Assembly: GCF_002939475.1 (NCBI RefSeq)
Contig: NZ_PKFQ01000001.1
Coordinates: forward strand, 4,957,001 to 5,021,000
From: Streptomyces cinnamoneus
GTDB lineage: Bacteria > Actinomycetota > Actinomycetes > Streptomycetales > Streptomycetaceae
Reading direction: 5' to 3'
DNA: 64,000 nucleotides
Shown here in pieces: positions 17,043-25,558 of this stretch. The notes beneath the pieces are model-generated. The model was given only the letters and a program-made list of their open reading frames with translations. It made no database searches and was not told the origin of the DNA. Numbering within the stretch: the first letter of the stretch is position 1; each line of letters opens with the position of its first letter. The position numbers and the translations under genes were made by a program.

Positions 17043-17567
17043 ATGACCAAGCACACGCTCTCCGTCCTGGTGGAGAACACCCCCGGCATCCTCGCCAGAG
17101 TCGCCGCGCTGTTCTCCCGCCGCGGCTTCAACATCGACTCCCTCGCGGTCGGGGTGACCGAGCACCCCGACATCTCCCGCATCACCATCGTCGTCAACGT
17201 CGAGTCGCTGCCCCTGGAACAGGTGACCAAGCAGCTCAACAAGCTCGTCAACGTGCTGAAGATCGTCGAGCTGGAGGACAGCGCGGCCATCCAGCGCGAG
17301 CTCGTCCTCGTGAAGGTGCGCGCCGACAACGAGAGCCGGTCCCAGATCGTCGAGATCGTCCAGCTGTTCCGCGCCAAGACCGTCGACGTCTCCCCGGAGG
17401 CCGTCACCATCGAGGCCACCGGCGGCAGCGACAAGCTCGGCGCCATGCTGAAGATGCTGGAGCCGTTCGGCATCAAGGAACTGGTGCAGTCGGGCACGAT
17501 CGCCATAGGGCGCGGCGCCCGCTCGATCACCGACCGCAGCCTGCGGGCCCTGGACCGCTCGGCCTGA
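17043..17567 (+). CDS. ilvN: acetolactate synthase small (regulatory) subunit
   Basis: IlvN activates IlvB and gives feedback inhibition by valine. The 174-residue protein has an N-terminal ACT domain (residues about 4-75, starting HTLSVLVENTPGILARVAAL, with the valine-site loop RRGFNIDSL) and the C-terminal half of the ilvN family (residues about 85-160, RELVLVKVRAD... and FGIKELVQSG). The length is typical. GAGAGG and GAGGC sites lie within 20 bp before the ATG. The gap from ilvB is 67 bp, consistent with one operon. Confidence 0.97.
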   Translation: MTKHTLSVLVENTPGILARVAALFSRRGFNIDSLAVGVTEHPDISRITIVVNVESLPLEQVTKQLNKLVNVLKIVELEDSAAIQRELVLVKVRADNESRSQIVEIVQLFRAKTVDVSPEAVTIEATGGSDKLGAMLKMLEPFGIKELVQSGTIAIGRGARSITDRSLRALDRSA

Positions 17568-17680
17568 CGGGCCGTGGCCCGAAGCCGTTCCGCATAGCGG
17601 TACCCGAAGACCTTTCCGCCCCCGCCCGTCATACGGTGGGACGTACCACCGGACACACCGGAAACAAGGAGATATCCACA

Positions 17681-18682
17681 GTGGCTGCCGAGCTCTTCTA
17701 CGACAACGACGCCGACCTGTCCATCATCCAGGGCCGCAAGGTCGCGGTCCTCGGCTACGGCAGCCAGGGCCACGCCCACGCGCTGTCCCTGCGCGACTCG
17801 GGTGTCGACGTCCGCGTGGGCCTGCACGAGGGCTCGAAGTCCAAGGCGAAGGCCGAGGAGCAGGGCCTGCGCGTCGTCACCCCGGCGGAGGCCGCGGCCG
17901 AGGCCGACGTCATCATGATCCTCGTTCCGGACCCGATCCAGGCCCAGGTCTACGAGGAGTCCGTCAAGGACAACCTCAAGGACGGCGACGCGCTGTTCTT
18001 CGGCCACGGCTTCAACATCCGCTTCGGCTTCATCAAGCCGCCGGCCGGCGTCGACGTCTGCATGGTCGCCCCCAAGGGCCCCGGCCACCTGGTGCGCCGT
18101 CAGTACGAGGAGGGCCGCGGCGTCCCGTGCATCGCGGCCGTCGAGCAGGACGCCTCGGGCAACGCCTTCGCCCTCGCCCTCTCCTACGCCAAGGCCATCG
18201 GCGGCACCCGCGCCGGCGTCATCAAGACCACCTTCACCGAGGAGACCGAGACCGACCTGTTCGGCGAGCAGGCGGTCCTCTGCGGCGGTGCCTCCGCGCT
18301 GGTGAAGGCCGGCTTCGAGACGCTGGTCGAGGCGGGCTACCAGCCGGAGATCGCCTACTTCGAGTGCCTCCACGAGCTGAAGCTCATCGTCGACCTGATG
18401 TACGAGGGCGGCCTGGAGAAGATGCGCTGGTCGGTCTCCGAGACCGCCGAGTGGGGCGACTACGTCACCGGCCCCCGCATCGTCACCGACGCCACCAAGG
18501 CCGAGATGAAGAAGGTCCTGGGCGAGATCCAGGACGGCACCTTCGCCAACAACTGGATGAAGGAGTACCAGGCCGGCCTGCCCCAGTACAACCAGTACAA
18601 GAAGGCCGACGAGGACCACCTCCTGGAGACCACCGGCAAGAAGCTGCGCAAGCTCATGAGCTGGGTGGACGACAAGGAGTAG
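17681..18682 (+). CDS. ilvC: ketol-acid reductoisomerase
   Basis: IlvC catalyses the Mg-dependent isomerisation and NADPH reduction of acetolactate to the dihydroxy acid, the second common step to valine, leucine and isoleucine. The 333-residue class I enzyme has the Rossmann motif LGYGSQGHAHALSLRDSG near residues 23-40, the conserved APKGPGHLVR segment, FTEETETDLFGEQAVLCGG (metal-binding Asp and Glu), and ECLHELKLIVDL. The GTG at 17681 follows AAGGAG at 10 bp, which decides the start over the upstream in-frame ATG at 17636. The 113-bp gap from ilvN leaves room for an extra promoter. A 12-bp hairpin follows the stop. Confidence 0.97.
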   Translation: MAAELFYDNDADLSIIQGRKVAVLGYGSQGHAHALSLRDSGVDVRVGLHEGSKSKAKAEEQGLRVVTPAEAAAEADVIMILVPDPIQAQVYEESVKDNLKDGDALFFGHGFNIRFGFIKPPAGVDVCMVAPKGPGHLVRRQYEEGRGVPCIAAVEQDASGNAFALALSYAKAIGGTRAGVIKTTFTEETETDLFGEQAVLCGGASALVKAGFETLVEAGYQPEIAYFECLHELKLIVDLMYEGGLEKMRWSVSETAEWGDYVTGPRIVTDATKAEMKKVLGEIQDGTFANNWMKEYQAGLPQYNQYKKADEDHLLETTGKKLRKLMSWVDDKE

Positions 18683-18690
18683 GGCATACC

Positions 18691-18728
18691 GGGCGGCGCC
18701 GGGCGGGACCTCCCGGCCGGCGCCGCCC
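18691..18728 (+). terminator. terminator after ilvC
   Basis: A perfect 12-bp GC inverted repeat (18691-18702 and 18717-18728) begins 8 bp after the ilvC stop. It separates ilvBNC from serA; the 227 bp from here to serA should hold the serA promoter, but I see no convincing -35/-10 pair there. Confidence 0.65.
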
Positions 18729-18955
18729 GCCTTGTCCGCCGTGTACAGCCCCCCACGGGTGACGTTTCCGCAACGGCGCGAGCCGGGTCTTCCAGCCCCG
18801 ATACACTGCGGAGCACAACGCGTCAGGCTCACAGCGTCGTGCGTCTTCCACGCGGCTGCCCCCTTCACCGCTTCGGCCGTCGGGACGGCCGTCCTCCCCC
18901 GTAGCCTTGACGGCACGGGAGGGACCCCCGCTGGACTAGTGAGGACTGAGACCAC

Positions 18956-20560
18956 GTGAGCACTGCCTCGTCTCGTAAACCCGTCGTACTCATCGCCGAG
19001 GAACTCTCTCCCGCGACCGTCGACGCCCTGGGCCCCGACTTCGACATCCGGCACTGCAACGGCGCGGACCGGGCCGAGCTGCTGCCCGCCATCGCCGACG
19101 TCGACGCCGTCCTCGTGCGCTCCGCGACGAAGGTCGACGCGGAGGCCATCGCGGCCGCCAAGCGGCTGCGCGTCATCGCCCGCGCCGGCGTCGGCCTCGA
19201 CAACGTCGACGTCTCCGCCGCCACCAAGGCCGGCGTCATGGTCGTCAACGCGCCGACGTCCAACATCGTCACCGCCGCCGAGCTCGCCTGCGGCCTGCTC
19301 GTCGCCACCGCCCGCAACATCCCCCAGGCCAACTCCGCGCTGAAGAACGGCGAGTGGAAGCGGTCGAAGTACACCGGCGTCGAGCTGTCCGAGAAGACCC
19401 TCGGCGTGGTGGGACTGGGCCGCATCGGTGTCCTCGTCGCCCAGCGGATGTCCGCCTTCGGCATGAAGGTCGTCGCCTACGACCCCTATGTCCAGCCCGC
19501 GCGCGCCGCCCAGATGGGCGTGAAGCTGCTGACGCTGGACGAGCTGCTCGAGGTCGCCGACTTCATCACCGTGCACCTGCCCAAGACCCCCGAGACGCTG
19601 GGGCTGATCGGCGACGAGGCGCTGCACAAGGTCAAGCCGTCGGTGCGCATCGTCAACGCCGCGCGGGGCGGGATCGTCGACGAGGCGGCGCTGGCCGCCG
19701 CCCTCAAGGAGGGCCGGGTGGCCGCCGCCGGCCTGGACGTCTACGCCTCCGAGCCGTGCACCGACTCCCCGCTCTTCGCGTTCGACAACGTGGTCGCCAC
19801 CCCGCACCTCGGCGCCTCCACCGGCGAGGCCCAGGAGAAGGCGGGCATCGCCGTCGCCAAGTCGGTGCGGCTGGCGCTCGCCGGCGAGCTGGTGCCGGAC
19901 GCGGTCAACGTCCAGGGCGGTGTCATCGCCGAGGACGTCAAGCCCGGTCTGCCGCTGGCCGAGAAGCTCGGCCGCATCTTCACCGCGCTGGCCGGTGAGG
20001 TCGCGGTGCGGCTGGACGTCGAGGTGTACGGCGAGATCACGCAGCACGACGTGAAGGTGCTCGAACTCTCCGCGCTCAAGGGCGTCTTCGAGGACGTCGT
20101 CGACGAGACGGTCTCATATGTGAACGCCCCGCTGTTCGCCCAGGAGCGCGGTGTCGAGGTGCGGCTGACGACGGGCTCCGAGTCGCCGGACCACCGCAAC
20201 GTGGTGACCGTGCGCGGCACGCTGTCGGGCGGCGACGAAGTCGCCATCTCCGGCACGCTGGCCGGGCCGAAGAACCTGCAGAAGATCGTCGCAGTCGGTG
20301 ACCACGACGTGGACCTCGCCCTCGCCGAGCACATGGCCTTCCTGCGGTACGAGGACCGGCCGGGCGTCGTCGGCACCGTGGGTCGCATCCTCGGTGAGGC
20401 CGGCATCAACATCGCCGGCATGCAGGTGTCGAGGGCGACGGAGGGCGGCGAGGCGCTGGTCGCGCTCACCGTCGACGAGTCGATCCCGGCGCCGGTGCTG
20501 GGGGAGATCGCGGCCGAGATCGGTGCGGTCTTCGCCCGTGCGGTGGACCTCACGGACTGA
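18956..20560 (+). CDS. serA: D-3-phosphoglycerate dehydrogenase
   Basis: SerA oxidises 3-phosphoglycerate to phosphohydroxypyruvate, the first step to serine. The 534-residue long-form enzyme has an N-terminal substrate domain, an NAD-binding Rossmann domain (VVGLGRIG near residue 148) and the catalytic residues Arg (NAARGGIVDE), Glu (ASEPCTDSPLF) and His (ATPHLGAST). An intervening ASB-type allosteric domain (about 320-450) and a C-terminal ACT domain (about 455-530, LRYEDRPGVVGTVGRILGEAG) that binds serine in the family follow. The GTG at 18956 has GAGG about 11 bp upstream. The gene is a single unit bounded by hairpins. Confidence 0.97.
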   Translation: MSTASSRKPVVLIAEELSPATVDALGPDFDIRHCNGADRAELLPAIADVDAVLVRSATKVDAEAIAAAKRLRVIARAGVGLDNVDVSAATKAGVMVVNAPTSNIVTAAELACGLLVATARNIPQANSALKNGEWKRSKYTGVELSEKTLGVVGLGRIGVLVAQRMSAFGMKVVAYDPYVQPARAAQMGVKLLTLDELLEVADFITVHLPKTPETLGLIGDEALHKVKPSVRIVNAARGGIVDEAALAAALKEGRVAAAGLDVYASEPCTDSPLFAFDNVVATPHLGASTGEAQEKAGIAVAKSVRLALAGELVPDAVNVQGGVIAEDVKPGLPLAEKLGRIFTALAGEVAVRLDVEVYGEITQHDVKVLELSALKGVFEDVVDETVSYVNAPLFAQERGVEVRLTTGSESPDHRNVVTVRGTLSGGDEVAISGTLAGPKNLQKIVAVGDHDVDLALAEHMAFLRYEDRPGVVGTVGRILGEAGINIAGMQVSRATEGGEALVALTVDESIPAPVLGEIAAEIGAVFARAVDLTD

Positions 20561-20583
20561 GGCCTTCCGGCCTCCCGGGACGT

Positions 20584-20628
20584 CCGCGGGCCCGGCCGCG
20601 CCCTCACGGGTGCGGTCCGGGCCCGCGG
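20584..20628 (+). terminator. terminator after serA
   Basis: A perfect 12-bp inverted repeat (20584-20595 and 20617-20628) extends inward by four more pairs with one bulged T. It lies 23 bp after the serA stop. Confidence 0.7.
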
Positions 20629-20801
20629 CCTGTCCGGGGTCCCCGGTGCCAGGCCCCGCCCCGGCCGGGTGGGGCCCTTCGTCCGTCCGCCCCGTCGGCG
20701 ACGCCGCACGTCCCGTCCGGGCGGTGCCACCGGCGCCGCCCCTTGAGCCCCGTGCGACGGAAGGCTGGTTCGGCCGTTCCCCGCTGGCTACGCTGCCTGA
20801 C

Positions 20802-21662
20802 ATGGGCGCACTGGGCCGGGCCGCGCGTCCGCCCTACCTGAGGATCGCCGCCGAGCTGCGCGACCGCATCGCCTCCGGCGAGCTGCGGCCGGGCGATAGG
20901 ATCCCCTCCACCCGCGGCATCACCCGGGAGTGGGGAGTCGCCATGGCCACCGCCAGCAAGGCGCTGGCCGTGCTGCGGCAAGAGGGGCTGGTGCGGGCCG
21001 TGCCCGGGGTCGGCACGGTCGTCGACGCGCCCGGCACGGAGTCCGGTGCCGTGCGGACGCGGGCGTCCCGGCGCGGCGGGCGCCGGCGGACCGCCGGGCC
21101 GCCGCTCACGCGGGAGCGCGTGGTGCGCACGGCCGTGGCCGTCGCCGACGCCCACGGCTCGGCGGCGCTGTCCATGCGTGCCGTCGCCACCGCCCTGGGC
21201 GTCTCCACCACGGTGCTGTACCGCCACGTCTCGGCCAAGGACGAGCTGGTGGAGCTGATGGCGGACGCCGTCTTCGGCGACGTCGCGCTCCCCGCACCGG
21301 CGCCGGCGGACTGGCGGGGCCGGCTGGAGGCGTGGGCGTGGGCGCAGTGGGCGCTCTACCGCCGGCACCCGTGGCTGGTGAAGGCGCTGTCCTTCACCCG
21401 GTCCCCGCTGCCGGGCAACGTCTCCGCCCTGATGGAGTGGTCTGTGGCGCCGGCCCGCGACCGGGGTGTGGACGCGGGCCGTGCGCGGTACGCGGCGGTC
21501 ACCGTGGCCGGCTATGTGCGCGGCCTCGCGATGGGCATGGAGGACGAGGCGCCGGCCGGGCGGGACGGCCGCGCGGCGGGTTTCGCCCTCGACGCGTTGT
21601 TCGCGTTCGGGCTGGCCCGGATGCTCGACGGGCTGGGGACGGTCGCCTGGTACCGCGGCTGA
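20802..21662 (+). CDS. GntR-TetR fusion transcriptional regulator
   Basis: This 286-residue regulator carries two DNA-binding domains. Residues about 8-75 are a GntR-type winged helix (PPYLRIAAELRDRIASGELR, PGDRIPSTRGITREWGV, ATASKALAVLRQEGLV). A basic linker follows, then a TetR/AcrR helix-turn-helix (about 103-150, ALSMRAVATALGVSTTVLYRHV) with a TetR C-terminal ligand domain. Such fusions are a known but uncommon actinobacterial class. The ligand is unknown; the adjacent minus-strand MFS exporter is a plausible target. No ribosome-binding site is seen; a TACGCT -10-like element ends 7 bp before the ATG, so the message may be leaderless. Confidence 0.88.
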   Translation: MGALGRAARPPYLRIAAELRDRIASGELRPGDRIPSTRGITREWGVAMATASKALAVLRQEGLVRAVPGVGTVVDAPGTESGAVRTRASRRGGRRRTAGPPLTRERVVRTAVAVADAHGSAALSMRAVATALGVSTTVLYRHVSAKDELVELMADAVFGDVALPAPAPADWRGRLEAWAWAQWALYRRHPWLVKALSFTRSPLPGNVSALMEWSVAPARDRGVDAGRARYAAVTVAGYVRGLAMGMEDEAPAGRDGRAAGFALDALFAFGLARMLDGLGTVAWYRG

Positions 21663-21723
21663 GCAGGGAAAGCGAGCGGCGCCCCTGGCCGGTGGGCCGG
21701 GGCGCCGCTCGCGTGGCGGGGGT

Positions 21724-23277
21724 TCAGAGGCGGGCCGGAGCGGGCTCCGGGGCGGCCGCCGTGCTCGTGTCCCCGGCCCGCCGCAGGGCGGTCACCGAGA
21801 GGAGCGCGGCCAGGACCAGGAGGACCGCGCCGCCGACGGAGGCGACGACCATGCCGTGGGTGAACGCCTCACGCGCCGCGCCCAGCACCGCCCCGCCCGT
21901 ACGGCCCGGCAGTCGCGCCGCGACGCCGACCGCTCCGCCGAGCGTCTCGCGCACCGCCTCCAGCGTGCCCTGCGGCAGGTCCGCCGGCAGCGCGTCCGTC
22001 ACGTCGCGGCGGTAGACCGCGGTGCCGACGGAACCGAAGACCGCCATGCCGAGGGCGTTGCCGAACTCCTGGCCGGTCTCCAGGACCGCCGCGGCCGAAC
22101 CGGCCTTCTCCGGCGGGGCGGTGGCCAGGGTCATGTCCGAGGCGGGGGCCATGACGCTGACGATGCCGCAGGAGATGAGGGCCGCGGCGGCGAGGGTCAG
22201 GGCCAGGGAGTCGGTGTCCGACAGGGCCAGCAGGCCGTAGCCGGCGGCCCCCATGAGGAAGCCGGCGGCGATGACGAGGGCCTTGTCGGCCTTCTGGGCC
22301 GCGGTGGTCGCCAGCGGGGCGACGGCGGCCACGGCGAGCGACGGCAGCAGGCCCCACAGGGCGGCGTCCAGCGGGCTCTTGCCGAGCACGCTCTGGAGGT
22401 ACTGCGTGGTGAAGTAGGCCGAGCCCATCATGCCGACCGAGGCGAGGGTGTTGACGGTGACGCCGAGGCCGAAGGCGCGGTGCCGGAAGAGCTCGCGGCT
22501 GATCATGGCGTCGCGCCGGGTGCGCTGGCGGCGCACGAAGAGCCAGCCGACGGCCAGGCCCGCGGCGACGCACAGGGCCATCGGCAGGCTGAACCCGTCG
22601 GCGGCGATCTGCTTCAGCCCGTAGATCACCGGCAGGACCGCGCCCATGGACAGCGGAACGCTCAGCAGGTCGAAGGGGCCGGGCCGGGGGTCCTTGAACT
22701 CGGGCACGAGGACGGGCGTGAGGACCAGCAGCAGCACCATGGCCGGCACGTTGATCAGGAAGACCGAGCCCCACCAGAAGTGCTCCAGCAGCACGCCGCC
22801 CACCACGGACCCCAGGGCGATGCCGCCGGCCATGGCGCCGGACCAGATGCCGACCGCCTTACTGCGCTGCTTGTCGTCGCGGAACATGTTGCGCACCAGC
22901 GCCATCGTCGAGGGCATCAGCGTCGCGCCGCCGACGCCGAGCACCGCGCGGGCCGCGATGAGCGTCTCGGCGTCCCGGGCGTAGGCCGCCGCGACGGACG
23001 CCGCCCCGAACGCCACCGCGCCGGCCATCAGCAGCTTGCGGCGGCCTATCCGGTCGCCCAGCGACCCCATCGTGATCAGCAGCCCGGCGAGCGCGAAGGC
23101 GTAGACATCGAAGATCCACAACTGCTGGGTGCTGGTGACGCCGAGGTCCTCGCTGATCACGGGCACGGCGTAGAAGAGCACCGAGACGTCCATGGAGACC
23201 AGGAGGAGGGGCAGCAGGAGGACGACGAAGGCCGTCCATTCCCTGCGCCCGGCGAGGGGTGCGCTGGGGTTCGTCAT
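21724..23277 (-). CDS. MFS drug exporter, DHA2 (14-helix) family
   Basis: This 517-residue membrane protein has about 14 hydrophobic segments and the DHA2 motifs: LWIFDVYAFALAGLLITMGSLGDRIGRRK (helix 2-3 loop motif A) near residues 53-82 and LGVGGATLMPSTMAL near residue 114. It resembles the LfrA/EmrB-like quinolone and dye exporters of actinobacteria and would expel drugs by proton antiport. It is divergent from a TetR gene with a 95-bp gap full of short repeats, the usual arrangement of an exporter and its repressor. The convergent GntR-TetR gene ends 61 bp away. Confidence 0.92.
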   Translation of the reverse strand: MTNPSAPLAGRREWTAFVVLLLPLLLVSMDVSVLFYAVPVISEDLGVTSTQQLWIFDVYAFALAGLLITMGSLGDRIGRRKLLMAGAVAFGAASVAAAYARDAETLIAARAVLGVGGATLMPSTMALVRNMFRDDKQRSKAVGIWSGAMAGGIALGSVVGGVLLEHFWWGSVFLINVPAMVLLLVLTPVLVPEFKDPRPGPFDLLSVPLSMGAVLPVIYGLKQIAADGFSLPMALCVAAGLAVGWLFVRRQRTRRDAMISRELFRHRAFGLGVTVNTLASVGMMGSAYFTTQYLQSVLGKSPLDAALWGLLPSLAVAAVAPLATTAAQKADKALVIAAGFLMGAAGYGLLALSDTDSLALTLAAAALISCGIVSVMAPASDMTLATAPPEKAGSAAAVLETGQEFGNALGMAVFGSVGTAVYRRDVTDALPADLPQGTLEAVRETLGGAVGVAARLPGRTGGAVLGAAREAFTHGMVVASVGGAVLLVLAALLSVTALRRAGDTSTAAAPEPAPARL

Positions 23278-23300
23278 GCCGAGGAATATACGGATGTCTT

Positions 23301-23345
23301 AAACGGTTGTCTAGGACGCTTGTATAAGACGTCCGTCTAGAACAT
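23301..23345 (+). promoter_or_regulatory. probable TetR operator between exporter and repressor
   Basis: The divergent intergenic region contains two copies of GTCTAG (23309-23314 and 23335-23340) and the 12-bp palindrome AGACGTCCGTCT (23327-23338, with a two-base centre). The stretch is much more AT-rich than its surroundings and must hold both promoters. It is the expected binding site for the TetR encoded at 23373. Confidence 0.55.
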
Positions 23346-23372
23346 GTGTATAGGGCGGGTTAGGGTGCGGGT

Positions 23373-23969
23373 ATGGGACACCGGGAAGATCTGCTCGACG
23401 GCGCCAAGCGCTGCCTGCTGGACAAGGGCTGGGTGCGCACCACCGCGCGCGACATCGTGGCGGCCTCGGGCGCCAACCTCGCCTCGATCGGCTATCACTA
23501 CGGCTCCAAGGACGTGCTGATGATGGAGGCGTTCCTGAAGCTGACCGAGGACTGGGGGGAGCAGATCACGGGGGCCCTGGCCCGCGCTGCCGAGGCCGGC
23601 GTCCCCCGGGACGAGCGGCTCGCCGCGGTCGTCGACGGCATCGTCGACAGCTTCGCGGGCGACCGCCAGTTCTGGGCCGCCCAGTTGGAGGTGATCGGAC
23701 AGTTGGACAATCACCCCGAACTCCGCCGGCGGTTCGCCGCGGTGATGCCCGAGGGACGCGTGGGGCTGGTGGCCGTTTTCGAGGGGGTGGACGACAGTGC
23801 CGTGCCGGCCGGAGCGGCACGGACCACGGGCTTCCTGTACTACGCGCTGTTCACGGGGCTGTGGGTGCAGTGGCTGATCGACCCGAAGCAGGTGCCCAGC
23901 GGCCGGGACGTCGTCGAGGGTCTGCGCCGCGCGGTGGCCGGAAACGTGCTGGAGGCACCGGACAAATAG
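23373..23969 (+). CDS. TetR family transcriptional regulator
   Basis: This 198-residue repressor has an N-terminal TetR helix-turn-helix at residues about 5-50 (ILLDGA-type helix 1, TARDIVAASGANLASIGYHYGSKDVL). The C-terminal ligand domain carries a TetR_C-like pattern (FWAAQLEVIGQLDNHPELRRRFA and a Trp-rich TGLWVQWLIDP). It most likely represses the divergent DHA2 exporter gene and itself through the intergenic palindrome. Drug binding would release it. The ligand is unknown. The P450 gene starts 101 bp downstream but appears to have its own upstream repeat, so it may be a separate unit. Confidence 0.9.
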   Translation: MGHREDLLDGAKRCLLDKGWVRTTARDIVAASGANLASIGYHYGSKDVLMMEAFLKLTEDWGEQITGALARAAEAGVPRDERLAAVVDGIVDSFAGDRQFWAAQLEVIGQLDNHPELRRRFAAVMPEGRVGLVAVFEGVDDSAVPAGAARTTGFLYYALFTGLWVQWLIDPKQVPSGRDVVEGLRRAVAGNVLEAPDK

Positions 23970-23993
23970 CGTTGCGGGCAAGGGGGTTGACCG

Positions 23994-24054
23994 GGCGTAC
24001 TGGATGTAACCGGAGGTATCCTGGGCACTGGTTGCCCGAGGACACCAGTACGCC
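23994..24054 (+). repeat. spaced 10-bp inverted repeat before the P450 gene
   Basis: GGCGTACTGG (23994-24003) and its exact complement CCAGTACGCC (24045-24054) flank a 41-bp spacer, ending 16 bp before the P450 start. The spacer itself holds a small GGGCA/TGCCC hairpin. It may be a pair of operator half-sites or a structured leader. Confidence 0.45.
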
Positions 24055-24070
24055 GACTGGGAGGTTGCTC

Positions 24071-25285
24071 ATGACCATGACCGATACCCCCTCCACCGCA
24101 CCGTCCGCCCCCGCCTTCCCTCAGGACCGCGGCTGCCCCTACCACCCCCCGGCCCAGTACCCCGAGTTGGCGGCCCGCGGGCCGGTCGGCCGCATGACCC
24201 TCTACGACGGCCGCGAGGTGTGGGCGGTGACCGGGCACGCGGAGGCCCGTGCGCTGCTGGCCGACCCCCGCCTGTCCTCCGACCGGCAGAATCCTTCCTT
24301 CCCCGTCGTCGTGCCGCGCGTGGAGGACCAGGCCGCCGTCGGCATCCCGCTCCTCGGCGTCGACGACCCCGAGCACGCCCGCCAGCGCCGGATGCTCATC
24401 CCGCGGTTCAGCCTCAAGCGCGTCGCCGCGATGCGCCCGCGGATCCAGGAGACCGTGGACGGGCTCATCGACGCCATGCTGGACGAGGGCCCCGAAGCGG
24501 AACTCGTCTCCGCCTTCGCCCTGCCCGTACCGTCGATGGTCATCTGCCAGCTCCTGGGCGTGCCCTACGCCGACCACGAGTTCTTCGAAGCGCAGTCCCG
24601 CGCCCTGCTGGCCTCCGAGACCGCGGACGAGGCGGCCGTGGCGAGGGAGAGCCTCAAGGCGTACCTCCACCGCCTGGTGGACGCCAAGGAGGCCCACCCC
24701 GGCGACGGGCTCCTCGACGAGCTCATCGCCGACCGGCTCGCCGACGGACAGCTCGACCGCGACGAACTCGTCATGCTGGTCCTGGTCCTGCTCGTCGCCG
24801 GTCACGAGACCACGGCCAACATGATCGCCCTCGGGACGTTCACGCTCCTCGAACACCCCGCTCAGCTCGCCGCCTTGACCGCCGAGCCCGGCCTGATGCC
24901 CGGTGCCGTGGAGGAGCTGCTGCGCTATCTGTCCATCGCCGACGGCATGGTGCGCCTCGCCACCGAGGACATAGAGCTCGGCGGTCACACCATCCGCGCC
25001 GGCGACGGCGTCCTCCTGCCCACCTCCGTCATCAACCGCGACTCCGGTGCCTACGAGCAGCCCGACGCCCTCGACGTGCGCCGCGTCGCCCGCCACCACG
25101 TGGCCTTCGGCTACGGCGTCCACCAGTGCCTCGGCCAGAACCTGGCCCGCGCCGAGATGGAAATCGCCCTGACCACCCTCTTCGCCCGTATCCCGACCCT
25201 GCGTCTGGCCGTTGCCCCGGACGAGGTGCCCGTCAAGCCCGGAAGCACCCTGCAAGGTCTCTACGCCCTCCCGGTCACCTGGTGA
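24071..25285 (+). CDS. cytochrome P450 (CYP105-like)
   Basis: This 404-residue soluble haem monooxygenase has the I-helix oxygen-activation motif AGHETTAN near residues 243-250 and the K-helix ExxR (EELLRY) near residue 281. The haem-binding loop FGYGVHQCLGQNLAR near residues 345-359 has the Cys ligand. The sequence has the general look of the CYP105 family of Streptomyces, which acts on xenobiotics and secondary metabolites, and the ferredoxin just downstream fits. The ATG at 24071 has GGGAGG 6-7 bp upstream; another ATG two codons on is possible. Electrons should come from the ferredoxin at 25306; no reductase gene is adjacent. Confidence 0.95.
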   Translation: MTMTDTPSTAPSAPAFPQDRGCPYHPPAQYPELAARGPVGRMTLYDGREVWAVTGHAEARALLADPRLSSDRQNPSFPVVVPRVEDQAAVGIPLLGVDDPEHARQRRMLIPRFSLKRVAAMRPRIQETVDGLIDAMLDEGPEAELVSAFALPVPSMVICQLLGVPYADHEFFEAQSRALLASETADEAAVARESLKAYLHRLVDAKEAHPGDGLLDELIADRLADGQLDRDELVMLVLVLLVAGHETTANMIALGTFTLLEHPAQLAALTAEPGLMPGAVEELLRYLSIADGMVRLATEDIELGGHTIRAGDGVLLPTSVINRDSGAYEQPDALDVRRVARHHVAFGYGVHQCLGQNLARAEMEIALTTLFARIPTLRLAVAPDEVPVKPGSTLQGLYALPVTW

Positions 25286-25305
25286 CCGGAGAACGGAGCA
25301 TCGCC

Positions 25306-25500
25306 ATGCGTGTCAGCATCGATTCCGACGTGTGCATCGGCTCGGGCATGTGCGCCCTGACCGCGCCCTCGGTCTTCACCCAGGACGACGACGGCTTCGG
25401 CACCGTCCGGCCCGGCCGGGCCGACGGCGGGGGAGACCCGCTCGTCAAGGAAGCGGTGCGGTCCTGTCCCGTACAGGCGGTCACCGTCGCGGAGGACTGA
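25306..25500 (+). CDS. 3Fe-4S ferredoxin, P450 partner
   Basis: This 64-residue ferredoxin of the Streptomyces P450-partner type has Cys at residues 10, 16 and 54 (CIGSGMC and RSCPVQA). The place of the fourth Cys of a 4Fe-4S protein is not filled, which predicts a [3Fe-4S] cluster. It is acidic, as expected for docking to a P450. It starts 20 bp after the P450 stop with GGAG about 7 bp before the ATG, so the two form an operon. It passes electrons from a ferredoxin reductase encoded elsewhere. Confidence 0.94.
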   Translation: MRVSIDSDVCIGSGMCALTAPSVFTQDDDGFGTVRPGRADGGGDPLVKEAVRSCPVQAVTVAED

Positions 25501-25558
25501 GCACCGGCAAACGCCGCGCCGCGCCGGCCCCGCGGGGCGCGCCCGCCGGGGGTGCCCC

